Shown here in pieces: positions 8,683 to 17,004 of a DNA stretch of 64,000 nt; the stretch's first letter is position 1, and each line of letters opens with the position of its first letter. The DNA is taken from NCBI RefSeq assembly GCF_001676785.2, contig NZ_CP015910.2:2170001-2234000 (forward strand), written 5' to 3'. The notes beneath the pieces are model-generated. The model made no database searches and was not told the origin of the DNA. It saw nothing but the letters and a program-made list of their open reading frames with translations. The position numbers and the translations under genes were made by a program. The DNA is from Brachyspira hyodysenteriae ATCC 27164 (lineage in GTDB: Bacteria; Spirochaetota; Brachyspiria; Brachyspirales; Brachyspiraceae).

Positions 8683-9768
8683 ATGAAGAAAGACATTTTC
8701 ACGAGCTCTATAGGAGTTATAATAGCCGGTGCTATTATAGGTGCTATAGCTGCTTGGCTCTCTGTGATGGGCAATCCTGCTAATATGGGTATATGTATTG
8801 CATGCTTTACCCGAGATTTAGCCGGAGCTGTCGGATTGCATAGAGCAGCTGCTGTACAATATATAAGACCTGAATTAATAGGTCTTGTTATAGGTGCATC
8901 AGTTTCAGCAATTCTCTCTAAAGAATTCGTTCCTAAGGGAGGAAGTTCGCCTATTATAAGATTCTGTTTAGGCTTCTTTGCTATGATAGGAGCTTTAGTT
9001 TTTCTTGGATGTCCTTGGAGAACTTTGCTTAGAGTGGCAGGAGGAGATATTAACGGAATATTCGGTTTAATAGGCATCATTATAGGCGGAGGAATAGGAG
9101 TTTTCTTCTGGAAACAAAATTTCTCTTTAGGTCAGCCAAAAGCTTATAAAAATAAGTTAGTAGGTTTCTTACCATTAGTTATATCAATAATGCTTTTAGT
9201 TCTATTATTGAAACAAACTAAATTTTCTGAAGGCGGACCAATATTCTTCTCTGAATCAGGACCTGGAAGTATGAAGGCTCCTATAATTATAGGTTTAATA
9301 GCTTCAATAGTTATAGGTTTCATAGCTCAAAAATCAAGATTCTGTACTGTAGGCGGACTTAGAGACGGAATATTTATGAAAGATTTCCATATGACTAAAG
9401 GTGTTATAGCTTTTATCGTTGCTGCTTTTATAGTAAACATAATAACTAACAGATTTAGTTTTTCTATGGAGAATCAGCCAATAGCCCATACAAATATTTT
9501 ATGGAATACTGTATCAATGATTCTTACAGGTTTAGCATTTACTTTAGGTACAGGATGCCCTGGAAGACAAATGATACAATCTGCGGAAGGTAATATGGAC
9601 AGTTTCATATTCGTTATAGGTATGTTAGTTGGTGCAGGATTTGCTCATAACTTTAATTTAGCAAGTTCAACTGCCGGTCCTACTGCTTATGGAATGGGAG
9701 CTGTTATTTTAGGTTTGGTATTTTGTATAATAATTGGTTTTACAATGAAAGAAAATACCGCTAATTGA
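8683..9768 (+). CDS. yedE: YeeE/YedE-family membrane transporter (selenium/sulfur-compound type)
   Basis: 361 aa from the ATG at 8683, six bases after AAAGGAG; a TTG two codons upstream falls against the Shine-Dalgarno and was rejected. About ten hydrophobic helices. It has the conserved Cys motifs of the family: CIACFTRD (about 40), LGCPWRTLLR (about 110), KSRFCTVGGLRD (about 220) and GTGCPGRQ (about 290). YeeE/YedE proteins import thiosulfate or are linked to selenium use; the Cys residues hand substrate across the membrane, often to a TusA-like partner. A TusA-like gene lies 284 bp downstream, which fits that partnership. No selD or selA is in the window, so sulfur versus selenium cannot be decided. 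Confidence 0.85.
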   Translation: MKKDIFTSSIGVIIAGAIIGAIAAWLSVMGNPANMGICIACFTRDLAGAVGLHRAAAVQYIRPELIGLVIGASVSAILSKEFVPKGGSSPIIRFCLGFFAMIGALVFLGCPWRTLLRVAGGDINGIFGLIGIIIGGGIGVFFWKQNFSLGQPKAYKNKLVGFLPLVISIMLLVLLLKQTKFSEGGPIFFSESGPGSMKAPIIIGLIASIVIGFIAQKSRFCTVGGLRDGIFMKDFHMTKGVIAFIVAAFIVNIITNRFSFSMENQPIAHTNILWNTVSMILTGLAFTLGTGCPGRQMIQSAEGNMDSFIFVIGMLVGAGFAHNFNLASSTAGPTAYGMGAVILGLVFCIIIGFTMKENTAN

Positions 9769-9836
9769 TATATTTCTTGTACAGCCGTGTGCTGCCGTAA
9801 TATAAAAGGAAATATACCGCAACAAATTTTTGGAAG

Positions 9837-9960
9837 TAATATAATAAGCTTTGCCTCTGCTTTGTATTCTTAAAACTTAATAAAAGTTATGATAATACAA
9901 GGCAGAGGCAGAGATTATAAAAAAAATTTAGATAAAAAATATAATGCTTATTATAATAAT
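9837..9960 (+). other. Large nested hairpin between yedE and the TusA-like gene
   Basis: The core pairs 9849-9868 (CTTTGCCTCTGCTTTGTATT) with 9894-9913, twenty base pairs with two G.T wobbles. The loop holds a further 5-bp stem (AACTT/AAGTT). An outer pair, ATAATAAGC (9841-9849) and GCTTATTAT (9946-9954), competes with or extends it. No T-run follows, so it is not an ordinary terminator. It may be an RNA processing or stability element, or a mobile palindromic repeat. The rest of 9769-10052 shows nothing else. Confidence 0.6.
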
Positions 9961-10052
9961 AAGAATTTTTCTAAATAAAACTTCCATAATTTTAAAAAAA
10001 TACTATAAATTACTCATCTTTTAACTAATTTTAATATAAAAAGGAAATTGCT

Positions 10053-10286
10053 ATGCCGGATACTATAAAAGTAGATACTAGAGGAATGTCATGTTCTCAA
10101 GCCTCTTTTCAGGCCAAATGTGCCGCTATTAATACTACAGAATTAAATACTATTATAGAAGTTTTGGTAAGCGGACATTCAAGCTGTGAAAGTGTCATAA
10201 GAGGATGTAAAAAATACGGTTATGAAGGTACTTTCAAAAATATAGAAAATGAAGATATACTTGTAACCTTAACAAAGGTAAAATGA
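10053..10286 (+). CDS. TusA/SirA-like small sulfur-carrier protein with modified Cys motif
   Basis: 77 aa. The start VDTRGMSCSQ aligns with the TusA family pattern (V-D-x-R-G-x-x-C-P-x-P), in which the Cys carries a persulfide or selenium. Here the two prolines after the Cys are replaced (CSQA). Additional Cys residues occur at CAA, SSCES and GCKKYGYEG. AAGGAAATTGCT precedes the ATG. It follows yedE after the hairpin region. YedE/TusA pairs move thiosulfate or selenium into the cell in other bacteria; that role is inferred here. Length and fold fit TusA-like proteins, but the motif change means the carrier chemistry may differ. Confidence 0.7.
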   Translation: MPDTIKVDTRGMSCSQASFQAKCAAINTTELNTIIEVLVSGHSSCESVIRGCKKYGYEGTFKNIENEDILVTLTKVK

Positions 10287-10301
10287 TATTTTAATTATAA
10301 A

Positions 10302-10380
10302 CACTAAAATTTTTTAAGTCTGTCAATTTTTTTATTCAACTTTTTCCCGCCGCAAAAAGTTGCAAAAAATGCAAGTGTAA
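10302..10380. repeat. Dispersed intergenic repeat, copy 1 (AT-rich arm)
   Basis: The segment begins ACTAAAATTTTTTAAGTCTGTCAA and continues to a CAACTTTTT-CCGCCGC block. It is matched imperfectly at 16687-16760 (ACTAAAAATTTTTAAGTTTGTCAA, then CAACTTTTTTGCCGC). In both places a GC-rich block follows. It is non-coding. Confidence 0.55.
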
Positions 10381-10436
10381 AATTTATACTAAATAATACT
10401 AGTTTTGTCTTACATGTAATATAAATTATCAGTTTA

Positions 10437-10640
10437 AGCTAAAACATAGCCATTCGCCTTGCCGTAGGCACACTTCGTGAAGCGGGCTGTGTATGCTTCT
10501 TTGGGCTATACCATACCTAAAGGTACTCATTTCAGTTGCAGGCACTTCCTTCGGTCGCAAAAGAAGTGGGGGCTTACCCTCACCGTAGGTGGGCTTCATT
10601 CGGGTACGCTTCGCAGTGGGCAAATAACCAGATACAAAAC
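10437..10640. repeat. GC-rich intergenic block, part of the same dispersed element
   Basis: About 200 bp that are far richer in G+C than the flanks and full of small inverted repeats (CTTCGTGAAG, CACCGTAGGTG, CGCTTCG). The string GCCGTAGGCACACTTCGTG resembles GCCGCAGGCACGCTTCGCG at about 16783-16801. Overlapping minus-strand reading frames exist across it, but they have no ribosome binding site and no family. I treat it as a repeat, not as genes. Confidence 0.5.
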
Positions 10641-10754
10641 AAAAATATAAATTTATTTTTGACAAAATATAATTGTTTAGGTATATACATATAAATTTTA
10701 TAAAACATCATTATTCTATTTACTGTCATTATTATAATAAAAAATAAGTTAAAT

Positions 10755-10783
10755 AAAAAAGGAGGCATTAAAGCCCCCTTTAT
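10755..10783 (-). terminator. Terminator of gatA
   Basis: AAGGAGGC and GCCCCCTT pair (one mismatch) around ATTAAA. The minus strand then reads into a T-run. Confidence 0.75.
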
Positions 10784-10802
10784 ATTCAAAAAGCCAATTC
10801 AA

Positions 10803-12251
10803 TTATTTATTAGCCAATTCATGAGCATAAGCCATTCTAAACATATCAACTTCATTAAACTGTTTAGTAATAAATTGTATACCTATAGGCATATTGTTTT
10901 TATCTACACCGCAAGGTACGCTCATAGCAGGAAGTCCTACCAAGTTAATATTAGAAACATAACTATCAGCCAAGAAACTTAAAGCACTGTCAGTTTGATC
11001 TCTTGTACCTAAAAGACCTGCTGTTACAGGAGAAGTAGGAGAAACAATAACATCAACATTTTTGAATGCATTATCGAAGTCCATTTGCATTAACTTTCTT
11101 ACTTTTAATGCATGCTGATAATGGCTATAGAAAAATCTTTTACCAGTCATTAAAGTACCGAATAATATTCTAGCTCTAGTTTCAAAAGCAAGTCCTACAC
11201 TTCTTGAAGTATAGTAATATTCATCTAAATTGAAATCGCCTTTAGGGTGATACCCGTATCTTATACCGTCATATCTTCCCATATTAGAAGCTACCTCAAC
11301 ATCCATAACTGCTGTATAAACTCTTGAACCATATTTTGCATTAGGTAAGCTAATATCAACTATTTCAGCACCCTGATCTTTTAATTTACCTATAGCATCC
11401 ATAACATTTTCTTTTACATCAGCAGCTATTAAATCTGTATCATAATACTCTTTAGCAAGTCCTATTTTCATTCCTTTAATATTTCCATCTAAAGCGGCAA
11501 CATAATCAGGTACAGGTATATTTAAAGTAGTAGATTCTTTAGGGTCAAAACCAGCTATAATTTTAGTCATTAAAGCAGCATCTTTAACATCTTTAGTCAA
11601 TGGTCCAACTTGGTCTAAGCTGCTTGCCATAGCAATACATCCTAATCTAGGAACTCTTCCATAAGTAGGCTTAACACCAACTATACCGCAGAAAGAAGCA
11701 GGCTGTCTTATAGAACCGCCTGTATCACTACCCAAAGCACCGAAAGCAAAATTAGCAGCAACTGCAGCAGCAGAACCGCCTGAAGAACCGCCAGGAACAT
11801 GAGCTCTATTTTTAGGGTTTCTAGTAACTCCATAGTTAGAAGTTTCTGTAGTACCGCCCATAGCGAACTCATCCATATTAGTTCTTCCTATAATAATAGC
11901 ACCATTATCTATTAATCTCTGAACTGTTGGAGCTGTATAAGGAGCTTTATAACCTTCTAGCATTTTTGAAGAAGCTGTCATTAAATGATCTTTATAGCAT
12001 AAATTATCTTTAATAGCTAAAGGCACACCTAATAAAGGCAAATCTTCACCATTATTTATTCTTTCCTGTGCTTTTTTAGCTTGTTCTAATGCTTCTTCTT
12101 TGAAAATTTCAAGATATGCATATATTTTATCATCTCTTTTATTGTCTTCTTCTATATTTTTAATAATAGAATCAACTAATGTAGGAGCGTCTATTTCTTT
12201 ATTCTTTAATTTTTCTCTTATTTGAATTATAGTCAATTCATTTAACTCCAT
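10803..12251 (-). CDS. gatA: Glutamyl/aspartyl-tRNA amidotransferase subunit A
   Basis: 482 aa, full length. GatA is the amidase of GatCAB, which turns Glu-tRNA(Gln) and Asp-tRNA(Asn) into the amide forms. The amidase signature is intact: Lys in PLAIKDNLC (about 80), the Ser-rich GGSSGGSAAAVAA (about 155) and SDTGGSIRQPA with the catalytic Ser (about 178), followed by GVKPTYGRVPR. GAGAGG precedes the ATG. It stands alone with its own terminator; gatB and gatC are not in the window, although in many genomes the three are together. No sign of truncation. Confidence 0.95.
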   Translation of the reverse strand: MELNELTIIQIREKLKNKEIDAPTLVDSIIKNIEEDNKRDDKIYAYLEIFKEEALEQAKKAQERINNGEDLPLLGVPLAIKDNLCYKDHLMTASSKMLEGYKAPYTAPTVQRLIDNGAIIIGRTNMDEFAMGGTTETSNYGVTRNPKNRAHVPGGSSGGSAAAVAANFAFGALGSDTGGSIRQPASFCGIVGVKPTYGRVPRLGCIAMASSLDQVGPLTKDVKDAALMTKIIAGFDPKESTTLNIPVPDYVAALDGNIKGMKIGLAKEYYDTDLIAADVKENVMDAIGKLKDQGAEIVDISLPNAKYGSRVYTAVMDVEVASNMGRYDGIRYGYHPKGDFNLDEYYYTSRSVGLAFETRARILFGTLMTGKRFFYSHYQHALKVRKLMQMDFDNAFKNVDVIVSPTSPVTAGLLGTRDQTDSALSFLADSYVSNINLVGLPAMSVPCGVDKNNMPIGIQFITKQFNEVDMFRMAYAHELANK

Positions 12252-12370
12252 AGTAAAAAACCTCTCATATTAAATAGAAATATAATAAAAGTTATTAATT
12301 TGAAAGATTATATCATATATGTACGTTTTTTGCAAAAAATAAATATATTTTTTAAATTATATAATAAAAA

Positions 12371-12405
12371 AATAGAGAGCCTGCAAAATACAGACTCTCT
12401 ATTTA
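12371..12405 (-). terminator. Terminator of the secreted-protein gene
   Basis: ATAGAGAG-C-CTG and CAG-A-CTCTCTAT form a stem with an internal mismatch and an AAAATA loop. A T-rich tail follows on the minus strand. It lies 17 bp past the stop. Confidence 0.8.
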
Positions 12406-12421
12406 TTAAAATCAATTATAA

Positions 12422-13318
12422 TTACTGAGCATTATCAGTAGCTTGAGTATTATTCTCATCTGCATTTTCATCTTTAGGAGGATTAATTTCAGGTGTTATT
12501 CCTACAGGAACATCAGCAAAATCAAAATAATTTTCATAATATGATTTTTGGAATCTATTAGCTATAGGCTGCATTCTGAAATTATCTACATAAGAAGCTA
12601 CAAAGTTAATGTTTTTACCGCCATAAGTAGCGTAGTAAACAGCTAAAGAAGTATTAGCAGCTTTATTGATATAGTTACCATATCTCATAGAAGTAAAATC
12701 ATCAAAAGTAGAATATCTGCTGTTATGGAATCCGCCGTATTTAGTATGGAATCCGCCTAAAGTTCTGCTGAATAAACCTCTAGACATTACATAACCAGGG
12801 TGAGCATATTCTTTGCCTTCGTTTCTTGATTTATACTGTTCTAAAGTGTAATCGCCTTCATAAACAGCACTTACAGCAAATAATTTATCCTCATGGAAGA
12901 AGAATTTATAAGCCCATTTAGTTTGTTTTCCTGCTAAAGTAGCATCATCATTGATGTTATCAGCTCTAACTATCATACATTTAAATTCATTAGTAAGCAC
13001 ATAATTAAAATATAATATGCCAGAATCTCTTGTGAAAAGTTCTGAAACATCATTAGTAGTGAATTTAACATTTATCCAATTCATAGTATGAGTATTATAC
13101 CATACTAAATCAGGATCTGGATACTTACTAACATAAAATGTACCGCTTATAGGCTCAGCAGCAGCTGAAGAGAAATTAGAAGCCATTAATATCTCATTAA
13201 CTTCATCTGGAGTAATTCCATAAGGAACCATATTGTGGAACATGTATGGAACTGTTTCATAAGCAAAAGCAGAGATACTTACAGCTACAAACAAAAACAT
13301 AACTAGTAATTTTTTCAT
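12422..13318 (-). CDS. Secreted protein of unknown function
   Basis: 298 aa from the ATG at 13318; GGAG sits eight bases upstream, so an in-frame TTG at 13330 that overlaps the ribosome binding site was rejected. It has a clear signal peptide (MKKLLVMFLFVAVSISAFA). The mature part is rich in Tyr, Phe and Asn with alternating patterns suggesting beta structure. The last 25 residues are Asp/Glu/Asn-rich and disordered (PPKDENADENNTQ). There is no Cys lipobox. I recognise no family; it is probably periplasmic or surface exposed. It is flanked by its own terminator and a divergent ribosomal protein operon. Confidence 0.7.
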   Translation of the reverse strand: MKKLLVMFLFVAVSISAFAYETVPYMFHNMVPYGITPDEVNEILMASNFSSAAAEPISGTFYVSKYPDPDLVWYNTHTMNWINVKFTTNDVSELFTRDSGILYFNYVLTNEFKCMIVRADNINDDATLAGKQTKWAYKFFFHEDKLFAVSAVYEGDYTLEQYKSRNEGKEYAHPGYVMSRGLFSRTLGGFHTKYGGFHNSRYSTFDDFTSMRYGNYINKAANTSLAVYYATYGGKNINFVASYVDNFRMQPIANRFQKSYYENYFDFADVPVGITPEINPPKDENADENNTQATDNAQ

Positions 13319-13448
13319 TTTGTTCTCCAAGATTTTTATTATTCATTATTATACTATTATTGAATAATAAAATCAAATGCATTATGTTTACTTATAGATA
13401 TTTTTTTATGCTTTTATTAAACATAACTTAATAATAAAGTTATATATA

Positions 13449-13477
13449 TTGACTTTTTGTAAAAAATAATTTATCAT
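13449..13477 (+). promoter_or_regulatory. Promoter of rpsF-ssb-rpsR
   Basis: TTGACT (13449-13454), a 17-bp spacer and TATCAT (13472-13477), about 75 bp ahead of the rpsF start. Confidence 0.6.
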
Positions 13478-13501
13478 ACTTTGATTAAAAATACATACTT
13501 C

Positions 13502-13530
13502 GCTTCTATGATAGAATAATTCAGAGAAGC
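13502..13530 (+). promoter_or_regulatory. Leader hairpin of the rpsF operon, possible S6:S18 autoregulatory site
   Basis: GCTTCT (13502-13507) pairs with AGAAGC (13525-13530) just upstream of the rpsF ribosome binding site. S6:S18 bind a hairpin in rpsF leaders in many bacteria. The position fits, but I cannot confirm the bulge consensus. Confidence 0.35.
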
Positions 13531-13552
13531 TTTGTCCAAGGAGTTAAAAACA

Positions 13553-13903
13553 ATGAGAGAATATGAAATATTATTCGTAACAGAAATCAATGACGCTGTG
13601 CATCAAAATGCAAAAGATCATGTAAAAACTATTCTTCAAAATTATCATGCTGAAATATTTAATGAAGCTGATTATGGTATTCATAATCTAAGCTACCCTA
13701 TACGTAAAGTTAATCAGGGTAAATTCTACTATTATCATTTTAGATGCGACGGAAACAGCTTAGCTGGAATTGAAAAAGAATTACGTTATGAACTTAGCAT
13801 ATTAAGATTTATAATAGTTCGTCTAGATGAAATAATTCAGAAAAATAAAAAAGAAAATAATAAAGAAAATGTTAACAATGAAGAAGCTTCTAAAGAGGCT
13901 TAA
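13553..13903 (+). CDS. rpsF: 30S ribosomal protein S6
   Basis: 116 aa from the ATG at 13553, nine bases after AAGGAG; a TTG at 13532 lies upstream of that site. MREYEILFV is the typical S6 start, and YPIRKVNQGKFYYYHF is the conserved central strand region. S6 binds S18 on the platform of the small subunit. The C-terminal tail is Lys/Asn/Glu-rich. First gene of rpsF-ssb-rpsR, with 12 bp to ssb. Confidence 0.95.
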   Translation: MREYEILFVTEINDAVHQNAKDHVKTILQNYHAEIFNEADYGIHNLSYPIRKVNQGKFYYYHFRCDGNSLAGIEKELRYELSILRFIIVRLDEIIQKNKKENNKENVNNEEASKEA

Positions 13904-13915
13904 GCAGGTTTTATT

Positions 13916-14344
13916 ATGGCAACAGATTTTAACAGCGTAACTTTAATAGGAAGACTTACAGCAGATCCTGTATCTAAATATTTACCTAGCGGAAGTGCTG
14001 TTGTAGAGTTTTCTATAGCAAATAACTATTATGTAAGCAGTAAAAATACTACTGAAGTTAATTACTTTGATGTAGTTGCTTTTGGTAAAATAGCTGAAAC
14101 TGTAAGCAAATATCTTACAAAAGGTAAGCAAGTTGCTATAATGGGTACTTTAAGACAAGAAAGATGGCAGGATAAAGATACTAATGCAGCAAGATCTAAA
14201 GTAAGAATCATTATGCAGTCTATGCAAATGCTTGGTACTTCCGGTAATGCTGCTGCTGGTATGGATACAGCCTATTCTCCTTCTGCTTCAAGCGGAAGTG
14301 TAGATTTGGGCAGTTTTGAAGATGATGATGAAGTGCCATTTTAA
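13916..14344 (+). CDS. ssb: Single-stranded DNA-binding protein
   Basis: 142 aa. An OB fold fills residues 1-110: NSVTLIGRLTADPV at the start and GKQVAIMGTLRQERWQD in the middle. A short flexible linker and the acidic tip DDDEVPF follow; in SSB the tip recruits replication and repair proteins. The Ser/Ala/Gly linker is short compared with E. coli. It sits between rpsF and rpsR, the usual order in bacteria, and probably shares their transcript. Confidence 0.95.
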   Translation: MATDFNSVTLIGRLTADPVSKYLPSGSAVVEFSIANNYYVSSKNTTEVNYFDVVAFGKIAETVSKYLTKGKQVAIMGTLRQERWQDKDTNAARSKVRIIMQSMQMLGTSGNAAAGMDTAYSPSASSGSVDLGSFEDDDEVPF

Positions 14345-14381
14345 TGATTAACCAATGTATAATTTTTTAGGAGATAAAACA

Positions 14382-14717
14382 ATGGATTTAGAAAATACAG
14401 AAAATGTAGAAAATAATAATAACAATGAAGAAGAAGTTAAAGCTAAAGGTGAAAGAAAAGCTCATTTCAATAAAGAATTAAATGAAAAAGACGGAAGAAA
14501 AAAATTCTTTAAGAAAAAAGTATGCTACTTCTGCAAAAACAATATTGATGTTTTAGATTATAAAGATATTAAATTATTAAAAAGATATGTTAAAGATAGT
14601 GGTAAAATCATACCTAAACGTTTAAATGGTACTTGCTCTAAACATCAGAGATTAGTTACTAAAGCTATTAAAAGAGCTAGAAATATAGCACTTTTACCTT
14701 ATGAAACTAGATATTAA
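14382..14717 (+). CDS. rpsR: 30S ribosomal protein S18
   Basis: 111 aa from the ATG at 14382, which has AGGAG eight bases upstream; an in-frame ATG at 14355 lies before the ribosome binding site. The S18 core runs from residue 45 to the end (VCYFCKNN, DYKDIKLLKRYV, GKIIPKRLNGTCSKHQR, LLPY). The first 45 residues are an acidic then basic extension (LENTENVENNNNNEEE) longer than in most S18 proteins. Last gene of the operon. rplI, which often follows, is absent. Confidence 0.95.
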   Translation: MDLENTENVENNNNNEEEVKAKGERKAHFNKELNEKDGRKKFFKKKVCYFCKNNIDVLDYKDIKLLKRYVKDSGKIIPKRLNGTCSKHQRLVTKAIKRARNIALLPYETRY

Positions 14718-14740
14718 TTTTTAAATAATTAAAAATATTT

Positions 14741-14780
14741 ACAGCCGTTATAATATAAATTATAGCGGCTGTTTTTTTAT
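14741..14780 (+). terminator. Terminator of rpsF-ssb-rpsR
   Basis: ACAGCCGTTATAA and TTATAGCGGCTGT form a long stem (one mismatch) followed by seven T residues. Confidence 0.9.
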
Positions 14781-14886
14781 TTTTTACAATATACATATAT
14801 ACTGTATTTACAAAAATAAAATATATTTGTTATATTTAATTAAGAACAAAACTATGATAAATATATATGATAAAAAAGGATAATCA

Positions 14887-16623
14887 ATGAATATAAAAAT
14901 ATTAAGATACATAATAATTACAATTTTCATTACAGCATATATATCTTTTGCTCAAAATAATAATCTACTAAATTTAAACCAATTTGATTCATTAAATAAA
15001 AACCCTGAAATTAATTTTAGTTTAGATACAAACAATAACAAATTAATAGTAAAAGCAATCATACCAAATAATTATTATGCATATTTAGAGTCAAAAATAG
15101 CAAATAAAATTTTATTCTTTGCAGACAACAAACAAATAAATACAACTTACCCAAAAGGCGAAAAATATCATGATGATACTATAATAAAAGGAGAACAAGA
15201 GTTTATATTAAATGATATTGATATAAATAAAATTAACTTTATAAAAGCAACATATCAATTATGTTCAGCAAAAGATAATGTATGCTTACAGCCTCAAAGT
15301 AAAGTGATATATGGAGAAGAAATTGATATACCAAATAATATTATAACAGATGAAAAACCAGAGAATGCTACTTCTATAGAAAACTATATAAAAGGAAGCG
15401 ACAATATATTTATAACTTTAATTTTAATATTTGCTGCTGGACTTGCATCTGTACTTTTGCCTTGTACCTATCCCCTACTATCAATTACGGTATCTATTTT
15501 AGGAACTACAACAGATGAAAAAAACAATAAAAAATCAAGTGTATTAGCTTCACTTTTATTTGCATTAGGTGTAATCACAACTTATACTCTTTTAGGTGCT
15601 GTAGTTTCTGTGGCTGGATTTGCTTTTCATAAAACTATTCTATTTGGAAGTATTGGATATAATCCTATTGTTTTAACCATATTAGTATTATTATTCTTAT
15701 ACTTTACATTTTCAATGGCTGGATTTTATGAGATTAAAGCTCCTTCATTTTTACAGTCTGCAAAAACAAATGCGTACGCTAAAAAAAATCAATCAATATT
15801 CCATAAATATATAATGGGACTTCTTGCTGGAATAGTTGCCACTCCTTGTGCTGCTCCTATAATAGCGGTTATATTAGAAATAGGTTTTCTTAATCCTGTA
15901 TTTGCTACTCTATACATGGCCGTTTATGCTTTGGGGTTCGCTTCTGTATTATTCATTCTTGGTACATTTGCTTCAATACTTACAAAAATGCCTAAGGCTG
16001 GAACTTGGATGGTATATGTTAAATATATTTTCACTTTCCTAATGATGATAATAAGTTTCTATTATGCTAATATACTTTTTGGAGTTTTAGGATTTAATAA
16101 AATAAGTTATATACTTGCCTCAGTTACAATATTAGTATTTGCCGTATTAGTTTACATAATTAAAAACAAATCTGCTATGTTAAGTGCATTAGAGATAAAA
16201 ATATTCGTTTCTGTAGTAATTATATCAATAGCATTAGGCTGTACTTATGGATTTATAAAACAAAAGAATGAAGTTTCAAATATGATATCATACAATGAAG
16301 CATTAGAGCTTTCAAAACAAAACAACAAACCTATACTAATAGATTTCTCTGCTGTTTGGTGTGCGAATTGTTATGAGCTTAAAGAGAAAGTATTCGTAAA
16401 TGAAGAACTAAAAAAATTCATAGATGATAATTTGATTTTCACTGAAGTTGATGTTGATAAATACAAAAATATTTCTGATGAGTATAATGTTAAATGGCTT
16501 CCTTGGATAATAGTTATTGACAGCAACAAGAACATATTATACACAAAAAATTCATTTTCAAGTTTCGATGACAAAATGGCTTTGAGTATAAAAGAAGATT
16601 TAGAGAAAGTAATTAATAAATAA
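14887..16623 (+). CDS. dsbD: Thiol:disulfide interchange protein DsbD
   Basis: 578 aa, full three-domain architecture. A signal peptide (about 1-23) leads to the periplasmic alpha domain with its Cys pair (LCSAKDNVCLQPQ, about 140). A core of about eight membrane helices (175-460) carries the two redox cysteines in LLPCTYP and ATPCAAP. A C-terminal thioredoxin-like domain has the WCANC active site (about 498). DsbD passes electrons from cytoplasmic thioredoxin to periplasmic thiols. AAGGATAATCA precedes the ATG. It is a single gene; no DsbC- or DsbE-like partner is adjacent. Confidence 0.93.
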   Translation: MNIKILRYIIITIFITAYISFAQNNNLLNLNQFDSLNKNPEINFSLDTNNNKLIVKAIIPNNYYAYLESKIANKILFFADNKQINTTYPKGEKYHDDTIIKGEQEFILNDIDINKINFIKATYQLCSAKDNVCLQPQSKVIYGEEIDIPNNIITDEKPENATSIENYIKGSDNIFITLILIFAAGLASVLLPCTYPLLSITVSILGTTTDEKNNKKSSVLASLLFALGVITTYTLLGAVVSVAGFAFHKTILFGSIGYNPIVLTILVLLFLYFTFSMAGFYEIKAPSFLQSAKTNAYAKKNQSIFHKYIMGLLAGIVATPCAAPIIAVILEIGFLNPVFATLYMAVYALGFASVLFILGTFASILTKMPKAGTWMVYVKYIFTFLMMIISFYYANILFGVLGFNKISYILASVTILVFAVLVYIIKNKSAMLSALEIKIFVSVVIISIALGCTYGFIKQKNEVSNMISYNEALELSKQNNKPILIDFSAVWCANCYELKEKVFVNEELKKFIDDNLIFTEVDVDKYKNISDEYNVKWLPWIIVIDSNKNILYTKNSFSSFDDKMALSIKEDLEKVINK

Positions 16624-16686
16624 TTTTATATAATGATTATATTTATGTAAAACTAAATGATATAGAAAATTTATTACTTTGCCATA

Positions 16687-16897
16687 TGTACTAAAAATTT
16701 TTAAGTTTGTCAACTGATGCACTTTATATATAATTATCAACTTTTTTGCCGCACACGCTCTGCGGACTTCGTCAAAGTTGCTGCCGCAGGCACGCTTCGC
16801 GAAAACGCACATACTACAGCTTAATATTTTAAGAATATGTATTAAATATGGTGTAATCCACTAGTTTTAGGTTAAAAAGGCAGTTGTTCGCGAAGCG
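16687..16897. repeat. Dispersed GC-rich intergenic repeat, copy 2
   Basis: It begins with the same AT-rich arm as at 10302 (ACTAAAAATTTTTAAGTTTGTCAA) and continues into a G+C-rich block (CCGCACACGCTCTGCGG, GCCGCAGGCACGCTTCGCG). CGCTTCGCGAA (16793-16803) is repeated inverted as TTCGCGAAGCG (16887-16897). Reading frames through it lack start signals. It marks the edge of an accessory stretch. The remainder of 16624-17004 shows a short coding-like stretch (16903-17004) that I could not assign. Confidence 0.55.
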
Positions 16898-17004
16898 TAT
16901 ACGAGTTTATTGAGGATATAGGTTCTGGTTGTAGTGGCATTCCGAACGGTATTGAAAAACATTATCAAACACCATCTATAAGTGCGGCTGAACACATTAA
17001 ATAT

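Noticed and set aside
8583-9080. Minus-strand 165-codon ORF opposite yedE
   Set aside because: It is the shadow of a conserved membrane protein gene; the plus strand has motifs and a ribosome binding site.
10429-10789. Two overlapping minus-strand ORFs (78 and 69 codons)
   Set aside because: They run through the GC-rich repeat, have no ribosome binding site and resemble no family; composition of the repeat explains the open frames.
16600-16812. 70-codon minus-strand ORF
   Set aside because: It also crosses the dispersed repeat and the end of dsbD, with no start signal.
16891-17004. Plus-strand stretch reading FIEDIGSGCSGIPNGIEKH, reminiscent of a methyltransferase motif I
   Set aside because: Too short, no start codon, and it runs into the opposite strand of a real gene; assignment to any family would be guesswork.
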